Below are positions 11,226-19,681 of a DNA stretch of 64,000 nt, piece after piece; position 1 is the first letter of the stretch; each line of letters begins with the position of its first letter. The notes below the pieces were generated by a model that saw only the letters and a program-made list of their open reading frames with translations, did no database searches and had not been told where the DNA came from. The stretch is from Lachnospiraceae bacterium (lineage in GTDB: Bacteria > Bacillota > Clostridia > Lachnospirales > Lachnospiraceae): assembly GCA_910575155.1 (NCBI GenBank), contig CAJTDX010000001.1, positions 153,350 through 217,349 on the forward strand. The letters run 5' to 3'. A program made the position numbers and the translations under genes.

Positions 11226-11603
11226 TTATTTTAAAGTTACTTTTGCGCCTTCTGCTTCTAACTTAGCTTTGATATCTTCTGCCTCTGCCTTCTCAGCGCC
11301 TTCTTTTACGATCTTAGGAGCTCCGTCAACTACTTCCTTAGCTTCCTTCAATCCTAAACCGGTTACTTCACGAACAACCTTAATAACCTTAACCTTGTTT
11401 GGTCCAACTTCTGTCAATTCTACATTGAAGTCAGTCTTTTCATCTGCTGCGCCTGCTCCGTCTCCGCCTGCTGCTGCAACTACAACGCCTGCTGCTGCAG
11501 ATACGCCAAACTCTTCTTCACAAGCTTTTACCAATTCATTTAACTCTAATACGCTTAACTCTTTAATAGCTTCAATAAATTCTGCGGTTGTTAACTTTGC
11601 CAT
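11226..11603 (-). CDS. rplL: 50S ribosomal protein L7/L12
   Basis: A 125-aa stalk protein that recruits translation factors. An N-terminal dimerisation helix ([20 protein letters not shown]) is followed by an Ala/Gly hinge at about residues 36-52 and the C-terminal factor-binding domain with [17 protein letters not shown] lies 9 nt before the ATG. It is cotranscribed with rplJ from the L10-leader promoter. Confidence 0.97.
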   Translation of the reverse strand: MAKLTTAEFIEAIKELSVLELNELVKACEEEFGVSAAAGVVVAAAGGDGAGAADEKTDFNVELTEVGPNKVKVIKVVREVTGLGLKEAKEVVDGAPKIVKEGAEKAEAEDIKAKLEAEGAKVTLK

Positions 11604-11662
11604 TATAATATACCTCCATTTGACTTTATAATTGTGTTTACAAATAATACTTCATGTTCAGA

Positions 11663-12214
11663 TTAGGCCTCTGCAGGAGCTTCCTCTGCGGGAGCCTCTG
11701 ATGCTGATGCCGCTTCTGCCGCTGCAGCTCCGCCGCCCTGCTCTGCAATCTGATTAAGAACACGAGCCAGGTTGGTGATGGGTGACTGAATGCTTCCAAG
11801 GAATTTGGACAGCAGTTCGTCTCTGGACGGAACGGAAGCAATTACCTTAATTCCGTCTGCATCATAAAAAGTTCCTTCCACAACGCCCGCCTTCAACTCT
11901 AATGCCGGGGCAGCCTTTGCAAACTTTGCAAGGATTCTTGCCGGCGCCGTTGCATCTTCTTTGGAAATTGCGATAGCATTGGGGCCTTCCAGTAAGGAAG
12001 ACATGCTCTCAAAATCAGTTCCCTTAAATGCAAAATTCATCAGTGTATTTTTATACACTTTATAGGTAACACCAGCTTCTCTTAACTGCTTACGCAGCTG
12101 TGTATCTTCGTCTACAGTCAATCCACGGTAATCCACTAACACAACAGACTGCGCATCCTGGATCTGCTCGGCGATTTCCTGTACAATAGGCTGCTTTAAT
12201 TCTACTTTTGCCAC
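11663..12214 (-). CDS. rplJ: 50S ribosomal protein L10
   Basis: A 183-aa protein that anchors the L7/L12 stalk and, with L12, represses its own mRNA through the leader upstream. The conserved N-terminal domain contains VVLVDYRGLTV and YKVYKNTLMNFAF. The C terminus has an Ala/Glu-rich tail of about 30 residues, somewhat longer than in many homologues. Translation starts at a GTG codon with AAGGAGG about 10 nt upstream. The promoter and autoregulatory leader are at 12350-12520. Confidence 0.97.
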   Translation of the reverse strand: MAKVELKQPIVQEIAEQIQDAQSVVLVDYRGLTVDEDTQLRKQLREAGVTYKVYKNTLMNFAFKGTDFESMSSLLEGPNAIAISKEDATAPARILAKFAKAAPALELKAGVVEGTFYDADGIKVIASVPSRDELLSKFLGSIQSPITNLARVLNQIAEQGGGAAAAEAASASEAPAEEAPAEA

Positions 12215-12349
12215 GAATCGTGTACCTCCTTATTTTATTTGAGTACAGTCCCTTACGCATTCGCTCGGGGCCGTCTGATCTGAGCTTTTAAATTGCACGT
12301 ACGGAAATATCCGTTTCAGCCAAACTGTCTTTTCAGAATAGCTGTATTC

Positions 12350-12487
12350 AATTTAAAAGCCCCTTCGTCCGAGACAAAGAGGCTTGAAATTATCTTTCAT
12401 TACTTATCAGACAGTAATGTCTGGTAAATTTCCTCGGCAGGCCAACGGTTACGCCTCTCGGCACCTGCTGTCTTCGGTCATATGCGT
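12350..12487 (-). promoter_or_regulatory. Ribosomal protein L10 leader (autoregulatory RNA)
   Basis: On the minus strand this holds the hallmark L10-leader segments GACAGCAGGTGCC and GGCCTGCCGAGGAAA. A stem follows, ending in a 13-bp terminator hairpin (arms 12357-12369 and 12373-12385, two G-U pairs) and TTTT. In known L10 leaders, excess L10(L12)4 binds the upper stem and favours termination. The span lies between the rplJ promoter and rplJ; about 135 nt remain between the terminator and the GTG start. Confidence 0.88.
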
Positions 12488-12491
12488 GTCT

Positions 12492-12520
12492 AGCATATCA
12501 TTTTCTATTTCAGATGTCAA
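12492..12520 (-). promoter_or_regulatory. rplJL promoter
   Basis: On the minus strand TTGACA (12515-12520) and TATGCT (12492-12497) are 17 nt apart, directly after the rplA stop at 12529. Transcription would start near 12485, at the 5' edge of the L10 leader. Confidence 0.8.
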
Positions 12521-12528
12521 CATTAAAT

Positions 12529-13221
12529 TTAAACAAGCTTTGCCGTATTGATCTTAACGCCGGGTCCCATAGTGGGAGCTAACGTAACGCTTCTCAAATA
12601 CTGTCCTTTTAATGCGGATGGTTTCGCTTTAATGATGGCATCCATAAGGGTCTGGAAGTTGTCCGCTAACTGTTCTTCTGTAAAAGATGCTTTTCCAATT
12701 GGCACATGGATAATATTTGTCTTGTCTAATCTGTACTCAATCTTACCAGCCTTAATGTCATTGATCGCTTTGGTAACATCCATGGTTACGGTTCCCGCTT
12801 TGGGGTTCGGCATTAAACCTTTCGGTCCAAGTACACGGCCCAGACGTCCAACAACGCCCATCATGTCAGGAGTGGCAACTACAACGTCAAAATCCAGCCA
12901 GCCGTCGTTCTGGATCTTCGGAATCAGTTCCTCGCCGCCTACATGGTCAGCTCCTGCCGCCAGCGCCTCGTCTACCTTTTCACCCTTTGCAAAAACCAGA
13001 ACTTTGACTGTTTTACCTGTTCCGTGAGGCAGTACCACGGCGCCGCGGATCTGCTGTTCTGCATGACGTCCGTCACAGCCGGTTCTGATGTGAGCTTCGA
13101 TTGTTTCATCAAATTTGGCAACCGCCGCCTTTTTGGCAAGACTGATTGCTTCTGCTGTATCATACTGCACTGCTCTGTCGATAGCTTTTGCAGCTTCTGT
13201 ATATTTCTTTCCTCGTTTCAT
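12529..13221 (-). CDS. rplA: 50S ribosomal protein L1
   Basis: A 230-aa protein of the L1 stalk. It contains the L1 signature ([20 protein letters not shown]) and the conserved opening [12 protein letters not shown] place the start at 13221 because AGGAGG (13230-13235) is 8 nt away; an ATG at 13227 would be only 2 nt from that site. The length matches the family. It follows rplK in the rpmG-secE-nusG-rplK-rplA unit. Confidence 0.96.
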   Translation of the reverse strand: MKRGKKYTEAAKAIDRAVQYDTAEAISLAKKAAVAKFDETIEAHIRTGCDGRHAEQQIRGAVVLPHGTGKTVKVLVFAKGEKVDEALAAGADHVGGEELIPKIQNDGWLDFDVVVATPDMMGVVGRLGRVLGPKGLMPNPKAGTVTMDVTKAINDIKAGKIEYRLDKTNIIHVPIGKASFTEEQLADNFQTLMDAIIKAKPSALKGQYLRSVTLAPTMGPGVKINTAKLV

Positions 13222-13301
13222 TCTCATAACCTCCTAGTGGTAATATCGGGAGCATTCCCTCCCACGTTTCGCCAAACGGCACGGGCCGCCAGGCACTCAG
13301 C

Positions 13302-13727
13302 CTATTCTTCGACGGTAACACCCATGCTTCTTGCTGTTCCTGCGATCATGCTCATAGCCGCTTCCAGTGAAGCCGCATTCAAATCCGGCATTTTCAGCTC
13401 TGCGATTTCCTGTACCTTTGCTTTGGAAATAGTTGCTACTTTGGTTTTGTTCGGTACTGCGGAACCGGACTTAATGTTACATGCTTTCTTAATCAGTACA
13501 GGAGCGGGCGGTGTCTTTGTCACGAAGCTGAAGCTTCTGTCTGAATATACGGTAATTACTACCGGAATAATTAAATCTCCCTGGTCAGCCGTTCTTGCGT
13601 TGAACTGCTTTGTAAATTCAACGATGTTTACGCCGTGCTGTCCAAGTGCAGGTCCAACTGGTGGAGCAGGTGTAGCCTTTCCAGCAGGGATCTGTAATTT
13701 GATATATCCTTCTACTTTCTTTGCCAT
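13302..13727 (-). CDS. rplK: 50S ribosomal protein L11
   Basis: A 141-aa protein of the GTPase-associated centre. The opening [20 protein letters not shown] and the block [14 protein letters not shown] are diagnostic. The C-terminal rRNA-binding domain ends with [11 protein letters not shown]. The start at 13727 is set by AGGAGG 9 nt upstream; an in-frame ATG at 13736 directly abuts that site and is unlikely. It lies between nusG and rplA. Confidence 0.97.
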   Translation of the reverse strand: MAKKVEGYIKLQIPAGKATPAPPVGPALGQHGVNIVEFTKQFNARTADQGDLIIPVVITVYSDRSFSFVTKTPPAPVLIKKACNIKSGSAVPNKTKVATISKAKVQEIAELKMPDLNAASLEAAMSMIAGTARSMGVTVEE

Positions 13728-13791
13728 TTGGAACATCCTCCTTTAATACTTGTACAGTTTCTCTGTAAAAAATACTGTAACCATATGCATC

Positions 13792-14307
13792 TTATAACTT
13801 TCTGATATCTGTGAAACTTATTTCAACCGGCGTTTCACGGCCGAACAGGTCAACATTGATCGTCACCATCTGTTTACTGTGATTCATAGCCTGGATCATA
13901 CCGACCGTATCTTTCCAGACGCCGCCGACTACCCGGATGGAATCACCTTCCTCAAACTCTGCAACCACATTGTCAACCTGAATACCCAATGGTCTCATTT
14001 CAGCTTCAGTGAGTGGTACGGGCTTGGAACCCGGACCTACAAACCCGGTAACACCTCTGGTATTTCTAACCACATACCATATGTCATCATTCATAACCAT
14101 GTTAATAAGAACATAACCTGGAAACATTTTCTTCTCAACGGTTTTTTTCACACCGTTTTTCATTTCCACGACACTCTGCATAGGAACCCGCACCTCTAAA
14201 ATCTGATCTTCAAGATGACGGTTCTTGATTGTCTTGTCAATGTTCTCCTTGACCTTATTTTCATAACCGGAATAGGTATGAACTACATACCAGTTTGCCT
14301 CTGCCAT
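13792..14307 (-). CDS. nusG: Transcription termination/antitermination factor NusG
   Basis: The 171-aa protein has an N-terminal NGN domain (WYVVHTYSGYENKVKENI, then FPGYVLI) and a C-terminal KOW domain (GDSIRVVGGVWKDTVG). It binds RNA polymerase and modulates pausing and termination. It sits between secE and rplK as in most Firmicutes. This is the housekeeping NusG; no LoaP/RfaH-type paralogue is encoded in the window. Confidence 0.97.
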   Translation of the reverse strand: MAEANWYVVHTYSGYENKVKENIDKTIKNRHLEDQILEVRVPMQSVVEMKNGVKKTVEKKMFPGYVLINMVMNDDIWYVVRNTRGVTGFVGPGSKPVPLTEAEMRPLGIQVDNVVAEFEEGDSIRVVGGVWKDTVGMIQAMNHSKQMVTINVDLFGRETPVEISFTDIRKL

Positions 14308-14323
14308 AAATCACCTGCGCCTC

Positions 14324-14530
14324 CTATAAATTTACCAGGGTATCTACGCCATACTTAATAAATACGTCTAATACGGCAATGATAAGACCCAAGACAATAG
14401 AAACAGCTACAACTGCCGCTGTCTGTCTGCTAAGTGATTTCTTGTCCGGCCAAATGATTTTGTCAAATTCAGCCTTAAGACCGGTGAACCAGCTCGTCTT
14501 TGGAGCTTTTTCTGTTTTACTTTCTCCCAT
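14324..14530 (-). CDS. secE: Preprotein translocase subunit SecE
   Basis: A 68-aa protein with one C-terminal membrane segment (about residues 38-60) and the conserved amphipathic motif FDKIIWPDKKSLSRQTAAV before it. It is the small essential subunit of the SecYEG channel. A GGAGG box lies 5 nt upstream. It sits between rpmG and nusG, the usual context. Confidence 0.95.
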   Translation of the reverse strand: MGESKTEKAPKTSWFTGLKAEFDKIIWPDKKSLSRQTAAVVAVSIVLGLIIAVLDVFIKYGVDTLVNL

Positions 14531-14619
14531 TTTTACCTCCTATGGCGCACCCTTGCGCCTGCATTCCAGGGATGGGTGAACTTTTTGTCCAACCTTTCAC
14601 TTCCTTTAATACTGTTCTG

Positions 14620-14769
14620 TTACTTGGTTTCTTTGTGTAATGTGTGTGTCCGGCAGAACCGACAATATTTCTTTGTCTCCATTCTGTCCGGATGGGCTTT
14701 CTTATCTTTGGTCATGTTGTAGTTACGTCGTTTACATTCCGTACATGCCAGTGTAATTCTAGTGCGCAC
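14620..14769 (-). CDS. rpmG: 50S ribosomal protein L33 (GTG start)
   Basis: The 49-aa L33 is read from a GTG codon at 14767-14769 with GGAGGTGG just upstream. The translation begins [17 protein letters not shown] and carries two CxxC pairs (CTEC and CRFC), so this is the zinc-binding form. It is the first gene after the operon promoter and is followed by secE. The small size and GTG start make it easy to miss. Confidence 0.95.
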   Translation of the reverse strand: MRTRITLACTECKRRNYNMTKDKKAHPDRMETKKYCRFCRTHTLHKETK

Positions 14770-14835
14770 AACTTCCACCTCCACTTAATTTCTAATTTTA
14801 GGCATAAAAAAAAGACCTACTTCCATCGCTAGTCT

Positions 14836-14864
14836 ACTATAGCACAATATCTGAGTGCCGTCAA
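14836..14864 (-). promoter_or_regulatory. Promoter of the rpmG-secE-nusG-rplKA operon
   Basis: On the minus strand TTGACG (14859-14864) and TATAGT (14836-14841) are separated by exactly 17 nt. The site is about 65 nt upstream of the rpmG GTG start, and the gene on its other side is divergent. Confidence 0.85.
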
Positions 14865-14908
14865 TATTTTTTCACAGCAGAAATTTTATAAAATTATAAG
14901 AAGACGGT

Positions 14909-14935
14909 TAAGAAAATGCAGAAAACGTCCGATAT
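14909..14935 (+). promoter_or_regulatory. SigD (sigma-28)-type flagellar promoter
   Basis: TAAG (14909-14912) and TCCGATAT (14928-14935) are separated by 15 nt, close to the TAAA-N15-GCCGATAT consensus of Firmicutes flagellar sigma factor SigD. It lies 74 nt before the FliD-like gene. Confidence 0.7.
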
Positions 14936-15008
14936 ACATGTCAAATACATGGAGTGTTTATACCCCCGTGCATCTGCACGATTTCACGGACGAAAGGAGG
15001 GGATTTTC

Positions 15009-16307
15009 ATGCCGACGATTGACACTGCTTATCACTATTATTTAAGCACCTATGCCAAGCAGTCGACTTCCCGTTATGATTCGCATAAAAAAAGTGAACT
15101 GCGAACAATCTATAATAATATTGTAAAAATTAATAAAGATTCCCCTTTGTATAAGATAAAGCGTTCAGAGGATGTCCAGAAATTTGCGATCGACATCAAA
15201 GAAAGCACGCGCATTATCAAAAATGTAGTTGCCTCTCTCTCTGACGCAGAGGAAGGAATCGGAAATGCTTTTCAGAAAAAGCTTGCTTTTTCATCTCAGG
15301 ACGATGTCGTTTCCGCCAATTATTTGGGCGGCAGTCATTATTCTGAAGATTCGGATAACTTTACCATTGAGGTTCAGGGTCTGGCAACTCCCCAGATTAA
15401 CCAGGGGGCTTATTTAGATAAGAACCGTTTAAATCTTAAGCCCGGCACCTATTCTTTTGATTTGGAAAATAATACATCGGCTTACGAATTCCAATTTACA
15501 ATCAATCCTGATGATACGAATTTTTCCACCCAGAATAAGCTTGCGAACCTGATCACCAATGCAGATATCGGTCTGAAAGCCTCTGTTGTGGAAAATGCAG
15601 ACGGTTTAAGTTCTCTGCAGATTGAATCCCTGGCAACCGGTATTAGCCCTGATGATGTATTCCTGTTTTCCATATCGCCTCAGGGCAGCCACGATTCCAT
15701 GGCTGCAATTGACGCTTTGGGCATCGATCATGTGTCGCAGGAAGCGCACAATGCCGTTTTTCTCCTTAACGGCACAGAGCAGATGGCGTATGAGAATACG
15801 TTTCTGCTGGACAACAATTTTGAGTTAACACTTCATGGCACCAGTCCTGTAGGACAGCCCGCAGTTATTGGTTTTAAGACCAATGCAGACGCTATGGCGG
15901 AAAATATCCAGACATTGGTGGATTCCTATAATTCCGTTTTACACACGGCTAATAAGTATTCCGGTTCGCAGCCTCAGAGCGTCCAGCTCTACCGCGATAT
16001 GAGCGGCACTGCTTTTGCTTACCAGAAAAGTCTGGAAAATATCGGGCTTATCGTAGCAGACAACGGTGAGATTTCCATAGATAAAGATGCGCTGACAGAA
16101 ACGGTTTCCAGCGAAGATTACGAGGATAAACTTTCCGTACTCAATGATTTTAAGAATCTGCTGAACATGAAAGCGAACAATGCCTCACTGGATCCCATGC
16201 GTTATGTGGATAAGATTCTTGTAACCTATAAGAATCCCGGAAAAACGTTTGTAACCCCTTACATTACCTCCATTTACTCAGGTATGATGATGGATGAATA
16301 TTGTTAA
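15009..16307 (+). CDS. FliD-like flagellar filament cap protein
   Basis: A 432-aa protein resembling flagellar hook-associated protein 2. The helical N-terminal part (residues 1-100) is followed by strand-rich D2/D3-like regions. A C-terminal FliD_C-like stretch around SLENIGLIVADNGEISIDKD (about residues 339-358) is typical of FliD. The start at 15009 is set by GAAAGGAGGGG about 7 nt upstream. The SigD-type promoter supports a flagellar role. It is shorter than many FliDs and lacks a clear N-terminal GLxSG motif, so it may be a FliD paralogue or another filament-associated protein. It converges on the flagellin gene. Confidence 0.7.
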   Translation: MPTIDTAYHYYLSTYAKQSTSRYDSHKKSELRTIYNNIVKINKDSPLYKIKRSEDVQKFAIDIKESTRIIKNVVASLSDAEEGIGNAFQKKLAFSSQDDVVSANYLGGSHYSEDSDNFTIEVQGLATPQINQGAYLDKNRLNLKPGTYSFDLENNTSAYEFQFTINPDDTNFSTQNKLANLITNADIGLKASVVENADGLSSLQIESLATGISPDDVFLFSISPQGSHDSMAAIDALGIDHVSQEAHNAVFLLNGTEQMAYENTFLLDNNFELTLHGTSPVGQPAVIGFKTNADAMAENIQTLVDSYNSVLHTANKYSGSQPQSVQLYRDMSGTAFAYQKSLENIGLIVADNGEISIDKDALTETVSSEDYEDKLSVLNDFKNLLNMKANNASLDPMRYVDKILVTYKNPGKTFVTPYITSIYSGMMMDEYC

Positions 16308-16332
16308 TTTCATATATTTTCAAACACGCTCT

Positions 16333-16385
16333 AAAAAACCGCCTCCATTCTTTTCCAGATCAAAAGAATGAAGGCAGTTTTAAAT
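16333..16385. terminator. Bidirectional terminator between FliD-like gene and flagellin
   Basis: Arms at about 16335-16354 and 16362-16381 pair over roughly 20 bp with two mismatches. TTTTTTAG follows on the minus strand and TTTTAAATTTT on the plus strand. Two further small inverted repeats (arms 16419-16427/16448-16456 and 16469-16475/16489-16495) lie between it and the flagellin stop. Confidence 0.8.
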
Positions 16386-16506
16386 TTTCGCTGTATTTTG
16401 CGATTTCCTGATCCCTGTGTTCTGTTCCATATCACAATGATTCTATAGAACAGAACGCAATCATGATTCTGCAATAAAGTTTTCTGTCATTGCAGCGCCC
16501 CAAAAC

Positions 16507-17289
16507 TTAAGAATTAAACTGTAAAAGCTGTACAACTCTTCCATTCTCTTCTTCCTGTTTCTTCTGCATCATGATCTTGTATTCCTCCAGCAGGCTGTTC
16601 TTCTTCATATCAGAAACCGCCTTGCCGATATCGAGATCTTCAATACGGCTGCGCGACGCCGTTGTATTGAGCGATGCATAGGAATTGAAATTCATGGTAT
16701 GATCCAGACGGTTATAGGCGGCGCCCATATCTCCTCTTGCTGACGATACCTGATCCAACGCCTTGTCAATCACAGAGAGATCAAAATCGCCCGTCACATC
16801 AAAGTCAGCAATCCCCAACGCCTCAAGAGTGGCATTCGGCATATTGATATCCATTCCGCCGCCGTCCGGTGAAGAAGCCACATGTGAACTTCCCATACTT
16901 CCATCCAGCAGGTTCATTGTATTAAACCGGGTATTCTTTCCCGCATCAGAGATCGCCCCTTTCAGCTGGTCAATCTCCTGCTGCATCATCTTGCGCTCAG
17001 AATCACCATAAATGGCTGTGTTAGACGCCTGTACGCCCAGTTCACGGATACGCTGCAGGGAATCTGCAATTGTAGAAAGTCCGCCGTCCGCTACATTTAC
17101 CATATCCTGGGACGTCGCTGCATTTCTCCTTCCTACGTCATATCCATTGCTTTGTGACTTAAGTTTCTCCGCAATTGCCAGACCTGCGGCGTCGTCCGCC
17201 GCTGAATTAATCTTCTTCCCACTGGAAATCTGGCGGTAATTTTGATATAAATTCCTGCTGCTGGCATTGCTGATACTGGAAATACTCAT
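16507..17289 (-). CDS. Flagellin, short and with atypical C terminus
   Basis: The 260-aa protein has the flagellin N-terminal D0/D1 region (residues 1-130: INSAADDAAGLAIAEKL, then MVNVADGGLSTIADSLQRIRELGVQA). A short central region and a C-terminal D1 helix with ARGDMGAAYNRLDHT follow. The last 40 residues differ from normal flagellins: the usual neutral Ala/Gln-rich helix is replaced by a charged one containing KIMMQKKQEEENGRVVQLLQ. It has its own SigA-type promoter and an AAGGGGG box about 8 nt upstream. It follows a run of glycosyltransferase genes, which suggests it is their substrate. It could be a minor or specialised flagellin rather than the main filament subunit. Confidence 0.88.
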   Translation of the reverse strand: MSISSISNASSRNLYQNYRQISSGKKINSAADDAAGLAIAEKLKSQSNGYDVGRRNAATSQDMVNVADGGLSTIADSLQRIRELGVQASNTAIYGDSERKMMQQEIDQLKGAISDAGKNTRFNTMNLLDGSMGSSHVASSPDGGGMDINMPNATLEALGIADFDVTGDFDLSVIDKALDQVSSARGDMGAAYNRLDHTMNFNSYASLNTTASRSRIEDLDIGKAVSDMKKNSLLEEYKIMMQKKQEEENGRVVQLLQFNS

Positions 17290-17323
17290 AGGTGTTCCCC
17301 CTTTCTAAGGTTCTTTTTCCTTC

Positions 17324-17352
17324 ATTATAACAAGCGGCATAAGATAATTCAA
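17324..17352 (-). promoter_or_regulatory. SigA-type flagellin promoter
   Basis: On the minus strand TTGAAT (17347-17352) and TATAAT (17324-17329) are exactly 17 nt apart. The -35 box overlaps the stop codon of the upstream glycosyltransferase. No SigD motif was found here, in contrast to the FliD-like gene. Confidence 0.75.
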
Positions 17353-18476
17353 GAAAATTTTTCCTGTTCCAGCCGTTTCCTTGCCGGGGCATAATCCTCG
17401 CACTTTCTATAATATGCCCTTGCCTGCTCTGTATTTCCAAGGCATTCTAAGATTACGCCGATATTATAGTTTGCGGCGTAAGAATTTACTCCCGCACTTC
17501 TGCAGTCCCTGTGCCGCTGCGCCCGTTCAAACTCCGCAACCGCCTCGTCAAAGCGGGCGTTTTTCATATAAATCAATCCCATAAGGAACTGAAAATCTGC
17601 GCTTGTGCCAAACTCTTCATAAATGTTTTCAAAAAAAAGCGCTTCCTGCTCCTGCCCGCTGTTCAGCAGCGCATAGCCGTATGTCTCCACCATGTCGATT
17701 ACATACTCCAATTTGGGGTTCAAATCAAAAGAAAGTCCCTGGGCAAAATACTCGCAGGACCGCCGATACTCTCCCGCCATATAGTAACTTTTGCCGAGCT
17801 GGTACAGCAGATATGGAATCTTTCCTTCCAGTTCAGCCGCCCCTGTAACGTCACCGTTGTTCCTGCGCATCTCCTCTGCCACAGCCTGTACCTGGGCAAG
17901 CTCTCTGTCCAGAAGTAAAATATTTCGCTGCGTTTTCTGCTTCTTTTCTTCCGGCGTTAAATCGTAACCGGTATGTAAAAAGACCAGCGGCGAGAGCCAG
18001 GTCTGGTAATCTTCTCCTTCCTCAATCCCCACAATCTGCTCATGAATCCTGCCCTCATAATGGAACCTCCTGCGGTCAAAAATCCGGTTCACCCATTCCC
18101 GGTTCTCCTGCCGCACACCGTCTCTCATAAATACGTTCCGTCTGCGGATACGTCCCACTGCATGAGGATTCCGGCCCGCCTGGTTTTCCAGTTCCTTCCA
18201 TCCGCTCTCCGGCAGAGGATCTAAAAACTCATCGCTGTCCACCACTAAAACCAGATCGTTCGCCGCCTTTGACACCGCATAATTTTTGGCCGCTGAAAAA
18301 TCGTCGCACCAGGCAAAATCATAAACGCTGCCAGTATACTTTTCTGCGATCCCGCGGGTTCTGTCAGAGGATCCCGTATCTACCACCACCAGTTCCGCCC
18401 CGCTGCCCGTTAAGGATTCCAGACAGCGCGCCATATTTTTTTCTTCATTTTTGGCAATTATACATACCGATATCAT
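17349..18476 (-). CDS. GT2 glycosyltransferase with TPR-like C-terminal region
   Basis: The 375-aa protein begins with a GT-A family 2 domain: ISVCIIAKNEEKNMARCLES, then ELVVVDTGSSDRT and the metal-binding VVDSDEF. A C-terminal half (about residues 200-370) of helical TPR-like repeats follows, e.g. AGEYRRSCEYFAQGLSF and NARFDEAVAEFERAQ. This architecture is common in Firmicutes protein-modifying glycosyltransferases. I place the start at 18476, with AAAGGA 6 nt upstream and 1 nt after the previous stop. It is directly upstream of flagellin, which suggests a role in flagellin glycosylation. It has no membrane segment. Confidence 0.85.
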   Translation of the reverse strand: MISVCIIAKNEEKNMARCLESLTGSGAELVVVDTGSSDRTRGIAEKYTGSVYDFAWCDDFSAAKNYAVSKAANDLVLVVDSDEFLDPLPESGWKELENQAGRNPHAVGRIRRRNVFMRDGVRQENREWVNRIFDRRRFHYEGRIHEQIVGIEEGEDYQTWLSPLVFLHTGYDLTPEEKKQKTQRNILLLDRELAQVQAVAEEMRRNNGDVTGAAELEGKIPYLLYQLGKSYYMAGEYRRSCEYFAQGLSFDLNPKLEYVIDMVETYGYALLNSGQEQEALFFENIYEEFGTSADFQFLMGLIYMKNARFDEAVAEFERAQRHRDCRSAGVNSYAANYNIGVILECLGNTEQARAYYRKCEDYAPARKRLEQEKFS

Positions 18477-18477
18477 T

Positions 18478-19647
18478 TTATTCCTTTCCCGCAAGCTCAA
18501 ACATCTGCTTTACCCGATTTTCATAAGAAAATAATTTCTGTACCTTTAAAAATCCCTGATATGCAATTTCCTGACGTTCTCGTTCATGAGATAAATAGTA
18601 CTGCACCTTTGCCAGCAGCTCTTCTTTACTTGCATAAAGCGCCAGCTCTTTGCCATCCTCAAACTGCTCCGCAAGCTCCGTCTGGTAATTCGACAGAAGA
18701 AATCCTCCCGCTCCCATAATATCCAGCGCCCGCAGAGGGACGCCGCTTTGAATAGACCTGAGCGTGATATTCAGGTTGATTTTAGAATGCCTGAACACCC
18801 GGGGCATTTCCTGATTATACTCCACCGTTCCGCCTGCTTCTGCCCCCGGCGTCAGATGCATATCGGATGCGGTGTACAGGGTAAGGCGGAAATTTTCAGA
18901 GAGACTGTTAAGAACAGAAATCCGTTCTGCTGAAGTAATTTTTTCATTGAGCATTGCGGCGTACAATTCACTCTGTGAAACGGCATAAACATCCGGCATA
19001 CTCATGCCGACACAGGAAGCCAGCTTCTCAACCACGTCTCGCGTCAAAAGCTCCTCCACAAAATTATACCCATACACAAGCTGCTGGGTCTGCATGACGC
19101 CTTGCAGATACCCCTTTAAGTAATCCGGCAGATAATAAATCTGGTCATAACGGTTATTCTCATAGAGGCTTCCCACAAAACTGACGTCCGCCTGCTCCTG
19201 CCCGTTCTCTTCGTATTCGGGCTGCGGCTTTCCCAGAAGCTCACAGAACTTTCTGGTATTGACTGCCAGAGGAAAATGGTACAAATGCGGGATGCCAAGG
19301 GACTGAAGCTTCAAATACTGAACCCTGTCAAAGACAAAGATGCGGTTACATTCACTTTTGGCCGCTGGAGAGTACAGCGTCCAATGCGGGCAATCATAGG
19401 TCCAGGAAATATACGTTATCCCAAACTGTTCCGCAGCTTTTGCAATCAGCGGAAAAAAATTAAATGAAAAAATCCCGTCGCAGGCGTATTTTTTCACCAC
19501 CGCGGAAAGCTGCTGCGCAAATGCTTCGTCTGTTTCATAGTCCTGAAAGGGAATATTGCATTTGATCAGCTCATACCCAAGACCAGTCAGCGCCTGCGCC
19601 ATATCTTCAGTCGAATTTTCAAACCATGTATAATATAAAATTCTCAT
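18478..19647 (-). CDS. CgeB-like glycosyltransferase
   Basis: A 389-aa protein of the CgeB / DUF3880 type. The N-terminal Rossmann-like domain (residues 1-150) opens MRILYYTWFENSTEDMAQAL. The C-terminal domain (about 260-385) has the conserved stretch SKINLNITLRSIQSGVPLRALDIMGAGGFLLSNY, the GT1-like donor-binding pocket. It lacks signal or membrane segments. It is the first of three related genes in this run and lies between a CgeB paralogue and the GT2-TPR gene. Substrate unknown; flagellin-linked glycan is inferred from context. Confidence 0.8.
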   Translation of the reverse strand: MRILYYTWFENSTEDMAQALTGLGYELIKCNIPFQDYETDEAFAQQLSAVVKKYACDGIFSFNFFPLIAKAAEQFGITYISWTYDCPHWTLYSPAAKSECNRIFVFDRVQYLKLQSLGIPHLYHFPLAVNTRKFCELLGKPQPEYEENGQEQADVSFVGSLYENNRYDQIYYLPDYLKGYLQGVMQTQQLVYGYNFVEELLTRDVVEKLASCVGMSMPDVYAVSQSELYAAMLNEKITSAERISVLNSLSENFRLTLYTASDMHLTPGAEAGGTVEYNQEMPRVFRHSKINLNITLRSIQSGVPLRALDIMGAGGFLLSNYQTELAEQFEDGKELALYASKEELLAKVQYYLSHERERQEIAYQGFLKVQKLFSYENRVKQMFELAGKE

Positions 19648-19681
19648 ATCTTTATTCTCACTTATCTAGTTCCGCTTACGT

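Noticed and set aside
14531..14619. Possible tRNA between secE and rpmG
   Set aside because: tRNA-Trp often lies here in other bacteria, so I looked for an acceptor stem and a T-loop GTTCGA; neither is present.
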